Part shown: positions 1 to 7,930 of the stretch, one piece after another
Layout of the letters: each line of letters begins with the position of its first letter
How positions within the stretch are numbered: position 1 is the first letter of the stretch
IMG/VR virus record: IMGVR_UViG_3300045136_000183
Location: 1 to 22,690 of that record
From: a virus
Length of the DNA: 22,690 bases
Reading direction: 5' to 3' (one strand)
Notes under the pieces: generated by a model
Databases searched by the model: none
The model's input: the letters and a program-made list of their open reading frames with translations, nothing else
What the model was told of the DNA's origin: nothing
Program-made: the position numbers and the translations under genes

Positions 1-2536
1 CGGCGTTGAGATTGTTGGCGAGGCTCGCCGGGTCCGCCGGGTTCGACGCCGCCTTCATGTCGTCGAACACGGTCGCGACCGTCGGGATTTTGGCGACAGC
101 GTTCGCGACGAAGGCGTCGATCGCTGCTTGGCTCGCCTGGATGTATTCGGTGGCGGTCTGCACGTCCACGCCGAGAGCCAAGGCGGCCTGAGCGGCGTTC
201 GCTTCCGTAACCGCGCCTGCCGCGACGGCCTGTGTGAGCGCGGTCCACGCGGCGGCGTTCTCCCCGAGCTTCGCGTTGGCGGCGGCCTGCTGCTCCGTAG
301 CGGCCGCCTGCTGCTGAGCGAGAACCTGGAGCCGTGCCGAGTACGAGTCGACGCCGAACTGCTGCTGTGCTTGCACACCGATGTTTCGCAGCTGTTCGTC
401 GGTGAGTCCTTGCTGCGCGGCGATCAGGTCGTAGTTCGCTTGAGCTTGCGCGTCTGTCTGGAGTGACAGGTCGATGAACCCTCGGAGCAGCTCACCGCCG
501 GTTACGACCTGAGTGTTCTCGGAGTTGAGCAGGTCGGTGAGCGCCCCGTTGAGGTTCAGGATCGAGTCCGCTGTCTGCTCGACGCCACCGACGTTGATCT
601 GCACCTGGCCGGCGCGGATCGCCTGCGCCGTGAACTCCTTCAGCCCGGCGTCCAGGCTGCCCGCCTGGCGACGCAGATCCTCGAAGCTGATGCCGGTGCG
701 GCGAAGCGCGTTCAGCAGCGTCGGGTCACCTGCGAACTGCGACTGTGTGAGCACGAACGACTCGAACGATTGGTTCGCTGTAGCAAGCGAGTCGCGGAGT
801 TCGTCTACGCTCCCGACTGTCGCTTTCAGGCCGGCGCGGTACTCGCGCTGCGCGTCAGCGGCCTGCCCGGTGTTGTCAGAGAGAATCCCCCACTCGCGTG
901 CGAGCGCGAGCAGCGGCCCGAAGATGTCCGACAGCACCTCACCTGTCTTGCTGACCATCAATGCGAGAACATCGACGATCGCGCCGAGCGCGAGAGCGGC
1001 ACCCTCAGCGGCCTTGCCGAGGATGTTGCCGAACAGCTCCGCGAGCGGCTGCATCAGATCGACAAGCGGGTCGGTTGCGTCCACGATCGCGCCGAACAGC
1101 CGCACGATCGCCTGGAACAGCGGGTCGAGGGACGACAACGCTGGGCCCAGCAGCGACGTGATCTGCACCGCTACGTTCTCGAACAGCGGGGTCAGGCTCG
1201 CGACGACGTCAGCGAGTGTGTTCAGCACCCCGGAGATGAGTGGTTGCAGTGCCGACACAGCCGCGTCGAGGATCGGCGCGAACGCGGCGGCGAGCCCGCC
1301 GAGAAGATTCGCGGCGGACTCCGCGATGGGAAGCAACGACTCCAGGATGTTGATGACTGGGGAGATGAGCGGCTGCCCGAGCGCTGTCGTGAACTTGCCG
1401 AACTCTGCGGAAAGGGCCCGCAACGCGATGACCGGGTTCTGGGTGCCCTGCGCGATGTCTCGCTGCAACGAGCTGCCGTACCTCTCAGCGGCGATAGCAG
1501 CGCCGGCGGCGGCCTTGTCGAACTGGGTGAGTTCAGAAGCGGATCGCTTCCCGGTGTCGGCTAGTGCACGCGCTTCGATCTCCGCCGCGGTGAGGGACAC
1601 GCCGAACTGCGCCGCGAACCGACCACCCCGCGCGAGGCCGGTTGACAATCGGGACGCGACCTCTCCGACAGACCCGAGGTTCGGGTTCAGCGCTACGGCT
1701 CGCGCTGACAACGCAACAAGCTGTTCGGATGCGAGCGCCACATCCTCAGCTGAGCGGCCTGATGCGGAGCCGAGCTGCCCGAACGTCGACAGCACATTCC
1801 TGACCTCGGACGTGGACGACCCGAGCGACAAGTTCAGGTCCCCAAGCTTCGTGTTGAGGCCGCCGATGTCGACGGTGTTGATCTGCCCGGCGAGCGCCCC
1901 GAACGTCTGGTTGAACCGATCGGTAGCGGCGTTCGCGTTCAACGCGGACGAGAAGAACTGGTCGCCTGCCGCTGCGATAGCTCCGATAGCTCCTGCTGCT
2001 GGGAGCGCCGCCCCCGGAATCTTCGAGAGCGCGCCTGTGGCTCCTGACAGGCCACCCGCACCGGAGAACGACGCCAGACCCGCAGTGGCGCCGACCGCCG
2101 AGGACGCTACAGAGTCGAGGCTAGACGAGGCAGAGACAGCCTGGGTGGTGACAGACGAGAGAGCACTCGTGTCAGCCGATACCACGATAGTCGCGTCAAC
2201 CGATGTCGCCGCTTCGATGTCAGCTTCGAGCTGTGAGGTGTCGCCGTCGACGAGGACGGTCGCGTCAACCGACGCGAGCGCCTCGTCGATTGATCCGCCT
2301 AGCGTTTCGGTGTCGGCGTCCACCGGGATCGTCGTTGTCGACGAGTCGACTGCTTCGTTGATCGCGTCGGTGACGCCGGTGGCGTCGCCGTCGATCGACA
2401 CGGACGCCAGCCGGGACAACGCGTCGTCTAGCTCGCTCCGAAACGCCTGAGCCGCGTCGGTGAGTGCTTCGCCGATGCGCCCCACGGAGTCGAGAGCCGA
2501 CCCGATGTCGAGGCTCACCTCCTCGCTAATCGGCAT
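1..2536 (-). CDS. Tape measure protein (3' end outside the window)
   Basis: The frame is open from an ATG at 2536 to the left edge, giving at least 845 codons without a stop, so the gene is cut by the window. The tape measure sets tail length and is threaded through the tail tube. Support comes from its position directly after the two frameshifted chaperone frames, its great length, and its composition: Ala/Ser/Leu-rich, long amphipathic helices, and hydrophobic stretches around residues 370-420 (Leu/Ala/Ile-rich with Pro breaks). Residues about 45-130 hold four short repeats with a Val-Asp-Ala-Asp-Thr type core, annotated separately. A Gln/Ala-rich coiled-coil-like section lies near residues 730-790. 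The start lies 3 bp after the chaperone stop, which suggests translational coupling. A long plus-strand frame over the same DNA (513-2450) is a mirror shadow. The tape-measure identity is confident; the missing C-terminus may carry further domains. Confidence 0.9.
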   Translation of the reverse strand, partial: MPISEEVSLDIGSALDSVGRIGEALTDAAQAFRSELDDALSRLASVSIDGDATGVTDAINEAVDSSTTTIPVDADTETLGGSIDEALASVDATVLVDGDTSQLEADIEAATSVDATIVVSADTSALSSVTTQAVSASSSLDSVASSAVGATAGLASFSGAGGLSGATGALSKIPGAALPAAGAIGAIAAAGDQFFSSALNANAATDRFNQTFGALAGQINTVDIGGLNTKLGDLNLSLGSSTSEVRNVLSTFGQLGSASGRSAEDVALASEQLVALSARAVALNPNLGSVGEVASRLSTGLARGGRFAAQFGVSLTAAEIEARALADTGKRSASELTQFDKAAAGAAIAAERYGSSLQRDIAQGTQNPVIALRALSAEFGKFTTALGQPLISPVINILESLLPIAESAANLLGGLAAAFAPILDAAVSALQPLISGVLNTLADVVASLTPLFENVAVQITSLLGPALSSLDPLFQAIVRLFGAIVDATDPLVDLMQPLAELFGNILGKAAEGAALALGAIVDVLALMVSKTGEVLSDIFGPLLALAREWGILSDNTGQAADAQREYRAGLKATVGSVDELRDSLATANQSFESFVLTQSQFAGDPTLLNALRRTGISFEDLRRQAGSLDAGLKEFTAQAIRAGQVQINVGGVEQTADSILNLNGALTDLLNSENTQVVTGGELLRGFIDLSLQTDAQAQANYDLIAAQQGLTDEQLRNIGVQAQQQFGVDSYSARLQVLAQQQAAATEQQAAANAKLGENAAAWTALTQAVAAGAVTEANAAQAALALGVDVQTATEYIQASQAAIDAFVANAVAKIPTVATVFDDMKAASNPADPASLANNLNA
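2147..2404 (-). repeat. Four ~24-residue repeats in the tape measure N-terminus
   Basis: Translating the tape measure at residues about 45-130 gives four successive units. Each has a short hydrophobic strand, a core such as IDGDATG, VDADTET, VDGDTSQ or VSADTSA, and then a helix of about 12 residues. The pattern is strand-acidic turn-helix, repeated every 23-24 residues. Similar D-x-D-T repeats occur in other actinophage tape measures, to my knowledge without an assigned function. Confidence 0.75.
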
Positions 2537-2539
2537 CAG

Positions 2540-3468
2540 TCATCCCCCGCGGCGGAGCAGCCGGGCCACAAGCTCGATACCGGCGCCGCTCGGTGCTGCC
2601 GGTTCGGGCTCGGGGCCCTCCCCTCTGGCAGCAGCACGGCGTGCGTCGAACAGGCGCTTTGACCGCGCGATTCGGTCGGAAGACAGACGAGCACCCCGCG
2701 ATGGTACACCACCGCCACGCCGCGACGGTCGACGACGCCGGCGTTCCTCGTCGAGCTCGGCGGCAGCCTTCTCGCGTCTAGCGTCGGCCCACGCCTCCCA
2801 GTAGTCGGGGTGGCGGTGCTGCCCGAGTATGGACCGCACCTGATACCAGTCCCAGCGGTCCACCTGGTCGGGCCCGAAACCTCGTTCAGCCATCGCCCGA
2901 TACAGGTCCGCGTACACTTCAAGTTCGCTGCCAGCGAGAGGGCCTGGTGGGATGGAGGCGATCAGCTGTGGGTCTGGAACGCCGAGAGGGCGCCCCGTAG
3001 CTGCTGCTGCGCTTTCTGCGCCTCCTGCTGGCTCGGACTCCCACCAGGCCCCCAAGGGATCGACAGCCAGACACGACGTGTCTCCACCGTCAGCTGAGGG
3101 CCGAGAAGCCACGCAGGGAGGTCGTCGTCGCTGTCGGGGAGAACCGCGCCGTCTGTCTCCAGCGTGCTGATCACGAGACGCCACCACGCTAGGAGCTGTT
3201 CCTCAGCGAGTCGTTCAGCGGCGCGTCGTTCCGCTCGCACAGACGCTGCTGCCTCCTGGTCGCCGGCCGCTGCCGCGTCGACCATCGCGTTGATGAACTC
3301 GGTGCGTCGGGTCTGCTCGTCGGCGATCTCCTCCAGCCGCTCAACGAACTCGCGCTGCTCACCGATCGTCGGGCGTCGCAGGCGGAACCGCACACCCCCG
3401 ACGACCGCTTTGATCGTGCCGTTCGCCTGCGGCTCCCATTTGTCGTCCTGCTGTCTTTCTTTCGCCAC
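2540..3468 (-). CDS. Tail assembly chaperone, long form by -1 frameshift (gpGT-like)
   Basis: This is the long chaperone. It starts at the GTG of the short form (3468), shifts -1 near 3049-3058, and ends at 2540, for about 309 residues (join of 3468-3049 and 3049-2540). The downstream frame has no start of its own past the slip site; its first possible start, at 3187, lies inside the upstream gene. That is the standard arrangement for the lambda G/GT type. The downstream part holds an aromatic-rich segment (Tyr-Leu-Tyr, Asp-Arg-Trp-Asp-Trp-Tyr) and an Arg/Glu-rich helical tail ending in a Pro/Glu/Ala linker and RRGG. In this family the long form binds the tape measure while the short form coats it, and neither stays in the virion. 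The gene lies immediately upstream of the tape measure, as expected. The exact slip position is inferred. Confidence 0.82.
2962..3468 (-). CDS. Tail assembly chaperone, short form (gpG-like)
   Basis: This is a 168-residue protein made when ribosomes do not shift frame. The start is GTG at 3468, with GGAGGA and AAGG about 8-16 bases upstream; no better in-frame start is seen. The N-terminus is beta-like (a GTIKAVVGGVRFRLRRPT segment), followed by long charged helices (residues 35-100) and an acidic segment before an Arg/Trp patch (about 115-138). It is preceded by a 66-bp gap with a -10-like TATGAT, so the chaperone/tape-measure unit may have its own promoter. The function is assigned from position and from the overlapping -1 frame; sequence similarity between chaperone families is low. 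Confidence 0.82.
   Translation of the reverse strand: MAKERQQDDKWEPQANGTIKAVVGGVRFRLRRPTIGEQREFVERLEEIADEQTRRTEFINAMVDAAAAGDQEAAASVRAERRAAERLAEEQLLAWWRLVISTLETDGAVLPDSDDDLPAWLLGPQLTVETRRVWLSIPWGPGGSPSQQEAQKAQQQLRGALSAFQTHS
3047..3058 (-). other. Probable -1 programmed frameshift site
   Basis: On the coding strand the bases read CCCTTGGGGGCC. The upstream frame reads CCT TGG GGG CCT; the -1 frame reads CCC TTG GGG GCC and continues open to 2540. A GGG codon preceded by G (3053-3049) lets its tRNA re-pair perfectly one base back, giving Trp-Gly then Ala-Trp-Trp-Glu. The heptamer is not a classical X-XXY-YYZ site, so the exact slip base is a prediction. Confidence 0.6.
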
Positions 3469-3497
3469 CGGAATGCCCCTTCCTCCGGGTAGGTCAC

Positions 3498-3513
3498 ATG
3501 ATCGCCGATCATA
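3498..3513 (-). promoter_or_regulatory. -10-like TATGAT overlapped by a dyad, before the tail chaperones
   Basis: On the minus strand TATGAT (3513-3508) matches the -10 consensus at five of six positions. It overlaps a perfect inverted repeat, ATGATC-GCC-GATCAT (3498-3512). The element lies in the 66-bp gap between the tail-terminator candidate and the chaperone start, about 40 bases ahead of the GTG. No good -35 hexamer is seen at 17 bases. A local promoter with an operator-like dyad is the likeliest reading, unproven. Confidence 0.4.
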
Positions 3514-3534
3514 CCCCGAGTGGAAGGGATGGGG

Positions 3535-4011
3535 TTAGCCGAGGGTCAGGGTGACGGTCCAGTCCCAGCCCGCTACCGCGCCCTGCGGGCCGAGCGGTAC
3601 TGCTGTGCCCCATTGCACGGACCAGCAGTCAGCGAACGGCGGGTCCGCTATCACACCGCCCTCGACGGCGGCTAGGTCGACGAGCAGGCCGTGCGCTGCG
3701 GTGTCCATCGCGGCGACGGTCGGCGGGCCAGCGTCGGTCAACGCCGGGTGGCATCGCACAAGCTGTGCGTGCAACGCGGCGACAAGCTGCGCTTGGCCTC
3801 GGACGATGCGGCCAGCGTCCTGCCGGACGATCGTGGACGCGAGGTGGACGGTCAGCTGATCGGTTTCGCAGAGGTCCCAAGCGGGCGGGCCGTGCGATAC
3901 GAACTGCCTGGATGGCGCTCCGAGCCCGAACGAGCTGAGCGCTGCCGCTACTGCGGCGAGGAGATCGTCGCACGCGTCGGCGAGAAGCTGCGGGTCTGGT
4001 GGGCTGCTCAT
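3535..4011 (-). CDS. Probable tail terminator / head-tail joining protein
   Basis: A 158-residue protein. I chose the ATG at 4011 because it overlaps the stop of the gp10-like gene by 4 bp (ATGA); the frame extends to 4044, but that start would overlap more and adds an unlikely leader. An N-terminal helix (residues 5-30) is followed by mixed strands, and the C-terminus ends in a Gly/Trp-rich strand (AGWDWTVTLTLG) typical of actinophage neck proteins in this slot. In siphoviruses the gene after the gp10-like protein and before the chaperones is normally the tail terminator, a hexamer that caps the tube and docks with the head. The assignment rests on position and overall character rather than on a diagnostic motif. 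Confidence 0.6.
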   Translation of the reverse strand: MSSPPDPQLLADACDDLLAAVAAALSSFGLGAPSRQFVSHGPPAWDLCETDQLTVHLASTIVRQDAGRIVRGQAQLVAALHAQLVRCHPALTDAGPPTVAAMDTAAHGLLVDLAAVEGGVIADPPFADCWSVQWGTAVPLGPQGAVAGWDWTVTLTLG

Positions 4012-4448
4012 CGTTGCGCGACTCGTTCCAACAGGTCCGGCCATTCCGTCATCGTTGACGAGAACCAGCCGTCGTGCTTGTGCGATCCGGGGTGGATCAC
4101 TCGCGCGAGGAACACGACGTCACCCACCTTAGGCCAGTAGAACCGCAGCGCGTCCGGTGGTCTCCCAGGTTCGATGACGTGTGGTTCGGTGCCACGCTCG
4201 GTGTATTCGGCTTGCGGCGCCGTGTACGCGATCGACGCGGAGAACACGCGCCCGTCGAATGGGCGTTCCGTGATGACACGCGACGCTCGCAGCTTCTCCC
4301 CGCTTTCGTTCACGCTGCCCGAGTCGGGGACAACCCGATCGAGTTCGTATCGCAGTTCGGCTAACGCGTCGCCGAACAGCTGCGCGCCGCGGCGAACCAC
4401 TTTGTCGGTGAGTGAGTCGAGGGAAGCCACGTCAGGACCCTGCCCCAT
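4008..4448 (-). CDS. HK97 gp10-like neck / tail completion protein
   Basis: A 146-residue protein of the HK97 gp10 type, which helps join tail to head. The features seen are an N-terminal helix (residues 10-40), then a Tyr-Thr-Glu-Arg-Gly-Thr-x-Pro-His-Val-Ile segment (82-92), an Ala-Leu-Arg-Phe-Tyr-Trp strand (100-105), and a late His-Pro-Gly followed by Gly-Trp-Phe (119-129). This order matches the family signature. The ATG at 4448 gives a 17-bp overlap with the adaptor gene; a GTG at 4430, just after the adaptor stop, is an alternative start. It overlaps the next gene by ATGA, so the neck genes are translationally coupled. Confidence 0.75.
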   Translation of the reverse strand: MGQGPDVASLDSLTDKVVRRGAQLFGDALAELRYELDRVVPDSGSVNESGEKLRASRVITERPFDGRVFSASIAYTAPQAEYTERGTEPHVIEPGRPPDALRFYWPKVGDVVFLARVIHPGSHKHDGWFSSTMTEWPDLLERVAQR

Positions 4449-5253
4449 CCGACGCCGAACGGAGGCGGCGTGGGATGTCCGGCGACACTATCTGCATCGG
4501 GAACGGCGGACGGTCCCCGCCGTTCACCGCACGAATCCATGTGTCGACTACTTCGACGCCGGTGTAGCCGCCGCGAGAGAGCTGCCCCTGAGACGCGAAT
4601 GTGGCTGTCACGCCTTGCCGGGTGATCGACGCGACTCGTGACGGGAGTTCGCATTCCTGCCCGCACCACGACCTCGCGATCTGACACGCGTAGATCGCCG
4701 CCGCGACAATCCCACCTTCGGGGACAGGCTCCCCCCACGTGAACCGCACACCGAACGTGTCCGGTTCGGTGAGAGGGGCTGCCAGGTTCTGGCAGCACGG
4801 CCACGCCTCTCCGTCGGTGCGGACAAGCCAGCGGCGCTCGTCGAGACGGTACGCGGACGGGTCGAGTTCGGCTCCGTCGACCATCACCCACAGAATGTCG
4901 TCGATCGGGTACGCGCCGAGCGTGATCTCGGACAGCCGGTTGCATCCGCACGACCGGCCGCGTTGACATGAGCAGATGTTCCACGTCGGGTCCCACACCC
5001 AGGATTGAGCGTCAGGCGGATAGGCGGACGGAAGCCGCGGCCACGCCGCAGCACCCTGTTCGTTGCGGGCGCACGGCCGTACCGTCTGCTCGCAGAGACC
5101 ACCGAACCGTTCGCCGGTCAGTCCCCACAGCACAGATGATGCGAGCACAATCGCTGACACGACTTTCTCGACGTCCGGTGGGTCGTCGCCGCAGCACGGC
5201 CCGGCTTCGCCGATCACGTCGTCTACCGAGCACCAATCGTCGCAGAGCCTCAC
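4432..5253 (-). CDS. Head-to-tail adaptor protein, cysteine-rich
   Basis: A 273-residue protein resembling actinophage head-to-tail adaptors, which sit under the portal. An N-terminal helical part (residues 27-52) contains a Leu-x-Gly-x-Arg-Phe-Gly-Gly-Leu-Cys motif (45-54) and Thr-Val-Arg-Pro-Cys. Then come a Cys cluster (94, 96, 102, 104), beta segments with Val-Asp-Gly (125-127), an LVRTDG-x-x-WPCC stretch (143-154), a late helix with Cys190, 197 and 201, and SITRQGV (209-215). There are 15 cysteines, far above normal for a cytoplasmic protein, so disulfides or metal binding are possible. The start is GTG 5253; GGAG lies very close to it, so the start is less certain. The gene lies after the tail tube gene, which is unusual (see findings). 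Confidence 0.8.
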   Translation of the reverse strand: MRLCDDWCSVDDVIGEAGPCCGDDPPDVEKVVSAIVLASSVLWGLTGERFGGLCEQTVRPCARNEQGAAAWPRLPSAYPPDAQSWVWDPTWNICSCQRGRSCGCNRLSEITLGAYPIDDILWVMVDGAELDPSAYRLDERRWLVRTDGEAWPCCQNLAAPLTEPDTFGVRFTWGEPVPEGGIVAAAIYACQIARSWCGQECELPSRVASITRQGVTATFASQGQLSRGGYTGVEVVDTWIRAVNGGDRPPFPMQIVSPDIPRRLRSASDGAGS

Positions 5254-5271
5254 GACTCCAAGACTAGTCCG

Positions 5272-5967
5272 TCACACGCAGCCGCAGGAGAACAAGTCGT
5301 AGGTTTGCTGCCCGACGCCCAGGTTGGCTCCGATCAGCCCCGCGTACCGGAACGCCGGCGCGGCGATGTTGTCCGTGTACCCCCACAGCGTGCCAGCCAC
5401 GACGCACGACAGTCGACCCCCGCCCGTGTGGGGGTCGTAGACGGCGCGTACGACGTCGCCTTTCTGCGGCTGAACACGCGCAGGGTCGAGGACAGCGAAC
5501 GGCGAGCCGGTGAGCCCGCCGAGCCCGTCAGAACCTAACACGATCGGATCGTTCTCGGTCACCCACAACACGCCGAGGATGTTCGCTGACAGGACCGTGT
5601 CGATCGGCGCTATGCGGTCCGACCAGCCGACCCACGCGCCGGCATGATCCGGTCCTTCTCGGTCAGCTGCACCCTCGACGAACAACGCGGACGACGCCGC
5701 GCATCTGCACGCGATCCGATAACCGAACCCACCGATGCTGGTCCGCACGACGGCGGGGAGGTCGTCGGTGTGGTTTGCCACATCCCGGTATGAGCCTGTG
5801 ATCCCCGACGGGGTGCGCCGCCACCCTGACGGCAACTCGATTGTGTGTTCGCCGGTGTCTGCGCGGAGAAGCCGACCAGCTGGGCCGCCGGCGGCGGTCG
5901 TGACTATGGGGGCATGGTCCCGGCACAGGTGCTGCGGTCTGGATCGACACCCGCCGCATCGGGTCAC
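5272..5967 (-). CDS. Unknown Cys-rich structural-region protein
   Basis: A 231-residue protein starting at GTG 5967, which overlaps the tailspike stop by 4 bp (GTGA); the two are therefore probably co-translated. The N-terminus carries Cys4-x2-Cys7 and Cys15 in an Arg-rich context. Further cysteines are a Cys-x-Cys (87, 89), Cys188, and a terminal Ser-Cys-Gly-Cys-Val. The middle is rich in beta-forming segments with Trp and Gly (residues 110-200). I recognise no family. Its position between the tailspike-like gene and the head-tail adaptor suggests a virion component, perhaps a collar or a partner of the tailspike. The N-terminal CxxC-x7-C could bind metal, but a full four-ligand site is not evident. 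Confidence 0.65.
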   Translation of the reverse strand: MTRCGGCRSRPQHLCRDHAPIVTTAAGGPAGRLLRADTGEHTIELPSGWRRTPSGITGSYRDVANHTDDLPAVVRTSIGGFGYRIACRCAASSALFVEGAADREGPDHAGAWVGWSDRIAPIDTVLSANILGVLWVTENDPIVLGSDGLGGLTGSPFAVLDPARVQPQKGDVVRAVYDPHTGGGRLSCVVAGTLWGYTDNIAAPAFRYAGLIGANLGVGQQTYDLFSCGCV

Positions 5968-7901
5968 CGCAGACTCCGTGCTGTTATCTCGACAAGCTGG
6001 ATGTCGCGGGCGACAGCGTTGATCGTCCGGAGGAGAGCTACCGTCCGGAACGCTACGCCTTCACCTGGCAGTCGGCTGGTTGTCGTGCCGGTGTTGATCG
6101 TCCCGGCGGTCCAGTCGATGATCCTCCACCACACCCCTTCGGAACCCGGAAGCACTGCCATCTCAAGGTCGTAGATGTTGCCTGGCGTGAACGGAACCCC
6201 GGTGTCGGCTAGCGCCTCCGCGATGTTGTCTCTCGTAGTGACGTGCCACGTCGTCTGCTGCTTGCCGCCGTTGACGTGGATGCGCTGAAACCCTGCCCGA
6301 TGGCCTGCCGGGTCGTCTGAGCCGACACTGTTCGACGCGGTCTGGTTGGTGACACCGATGAAGATGCGGGAGCCTGTCGACGCGCCCGACTCGTTGTAGC
6401 TCGCGTTCGGGAACCGCAACCCCGCTGCCCGGAACCGCACCCCTGCGCCGACGTTCTGTGACGCCGACCCAGGCATGAACACCTGTGCGGTCGAGCTGGG
6501 GCCGGCGTCCGAGTTCGCGGACGCAGCGGTCCGCCACTGCGACACCCACCCGAGAGTCGTGTCCGAAGCCCCCGACACCGTGCCGTTCGATGTCGTAGAC
6601 GCCCCGATCGTCGATACACCGGTCCCGGTGTTCGCTACGACAGACCACAGGATCGTTCCGCTGCGCTGCGGGGAATCCTCCCATTTCTCGACGTTGCCGA
6701 CGGGGCCGACGATCCCGGAGACGTTCCGCCACTGGTTCGCAGCGATCTGGATGTTGCGGGGCGTAGCGAACGACGGAGCCGACACGATTCTGATAGTGGC
6801 GGGCCCGTCGAGGGCGCCCGAGTCGACCTGGACCTCGTTGCCGAGAACAGCGGCGCCGCCCTGACTCATCCCGGTGATTTTCAGAGCCCCGCATCGCTGC
6901 ACACGGAAACCGCCGCCGGGCGCGTTGCTCAGCGACGCATCAGAGAACACGACCTGACGCGGGTACTGGCCGAGACCGTCCGCTCGCACCACAACGGAGA
7001 ACTGGCCGGCTGGCGCGCTGTTCGTCTTCATACGGGCGACAACCACGTCGGTTAGACGGCCTTCCAGGATCATCAAGGGGTGCGGCTGCGCTGACACGGC
7101 CGCGCCTTTGCCGTGCAACATCAGGTCGTTGATCGTGAGGCGCCGCTGAACCTCCGTGCCGCCAGCCTCGTTGAACACGCGGAACGGGCCGTTGTTGTAC
7201 AAGAACTCGAGCTGCGTCCACGTCAGATGGTTCGTGCCGTCGCCCGCCCCGATCTTGGTGTTGACCGCGGCGACAGGGAACCCCGATGAGTTGTCGCCGC
7301 ACTGCTCGAACCGCAGGTGATGCAGATACGACTCACGCACGAAGTCGTTCGTGCTGCCGCCGGCCGCTGCGAGACTGAGCGCTACACCGCGCATCAGCAT
7401 GAAATAGCAGTCCGAGATGTGGGCGAGGTCGTTGCGGCCGACGAACCAGACGCCATGATGCTCGTCCGCCCAGTTCTCCGCGACGAACGTGAGCCCCTGC
7501 ACGACGCCCGCCACCGTCCAGGACGGGAAGTTGATTGTGGTCGTGTTGACCTGCCCGCTGGGTCCGCGGCGCAGGTCGTCGAACACGATCGCTGGCCCCG
7601 CATAGGACGGGTCGGGGATCAGCTGCGTGGACAGCCACGGACCGCCGACCGCGGCAACCGGGGTGGTCGCGTGGAACAGCAAATCGCGGTAGCGGAGCCG
7701 GGCTCCGGCAGGGAACAGGATCACACCCCGCTCCGCTATCGCGTCTGCTGCCGCCGCCTGGATCGCGTCGGTGGCGTCAACGACGCCGCGGCGGACGTCG
7801 TCCGGGTCGGTACCGGCAGCGACGTAGTCGAGGACAGCGAACACGCCGTTCTGCGCCAGCCACTCCGCCGGGCTGTCCGGTCTGCACGCTGCCGGGATCA
7901 C
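5964..7901 (-). CDS. Tailspike-like protein with beta-helix N-terminal signature
   Basis: A 645-residue protein. Residues 20-66 match the usual opening of pectate-lyase-fold phage spikes: a Val-Leu-Asp-Tyr strand, an Asp-x-Thr-Asp-Ala-Ile-Gln type helix, and an Ile-Leu-Phe-Pro-Ala-Gly strand. Repetitive Asn/Gly-rich strands typical of a right-handed beta-helix follow to about residue 370. From about 400 to 645 there is Thr/Ser/Gly-rich beta structure, with a segment around 590-620 (YDLEMAVLP and a following Trp-Trp) that looks like a jelly-roll binding domain. Such proteins bind and often cleave host surface glycans; no catalytic residues can be assigned here. GTG 7901 has AAGGAGG just upstream. 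The gene lies between the tail tube and head-tail adaptor genes, an odd place for a host-recognition protein, and is coupled to the next gene by GTGA. Confidence 0.8.
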   Translation of the reverse strand: MIPAACRPDSPAEWLAQNGVFAVLDYVAAGTDPDDVRRGVVDATDAIQAAAADAIAERGVILFPAGARLRYRDLLFHATTPVAAVGGPWLSTQLIPDPSYAGPAIVFDDLRRGPSGQVNTTTINFPSWTVAGVVQGLTFVAENWADEHHGVWFVGRNDLAHISDCYFMLMRGVALSLAAAGGSTNDFVRESYLHHLRFEQCGDNSSGFPVAAVNTKIGAGDGTNHLTWTQLEFLYNNGPFRVFNEAGGTEVQRRLTINDLMLHGKGAAVSAQPHPLMILEGRLTDVVVARMKTNSAPAGQFSVVVRADGLGQYPRQVVFSDASLSNAPGGGFRVQRCGALKITGMSQGGAAVLGNEVQVDSGALDGPATIRIVSAPSFATPRNIQIAANQWRNVSGIVGPVGNVEKWEDSPQRSGTILWSVVANTGTGVSTIGASTTSNGTVSGASDTTLGWVSQWRTAASANSDAGPSSTAQVFMPGSASQNVGAGVRFRAAGLRFPNASYNESGASTGSRIFIGVTNQTASNSVGSDDPAGHRAGFQRIHVNGGKQQTTWHVTTRDNIAEALADTGVPFTPGNIYDLEMAVLPGSEGVWWRIIDWTAGTINTGTTTSRLPGEGVAFRTVALLRTINAVARDIQLVEITARSLR

Positions 7902-7930
7902 TGACCCTCCTTAGCCGAACCCGATCGGTG

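Noticed and set aside
513-2450. 645-codon plus-strand open frame
   Set aside because: It mirrors the tape measure on the minus strand; it is Ser/Ala/Pro/Arg-rich without domain character and all neighbours run leftward.
6163-6894. 243-codon minus-strand frame inside the tailspike gene
   Set aside because: Arg-rich out-of-frame reading of the spike gene, without a ribosome site.
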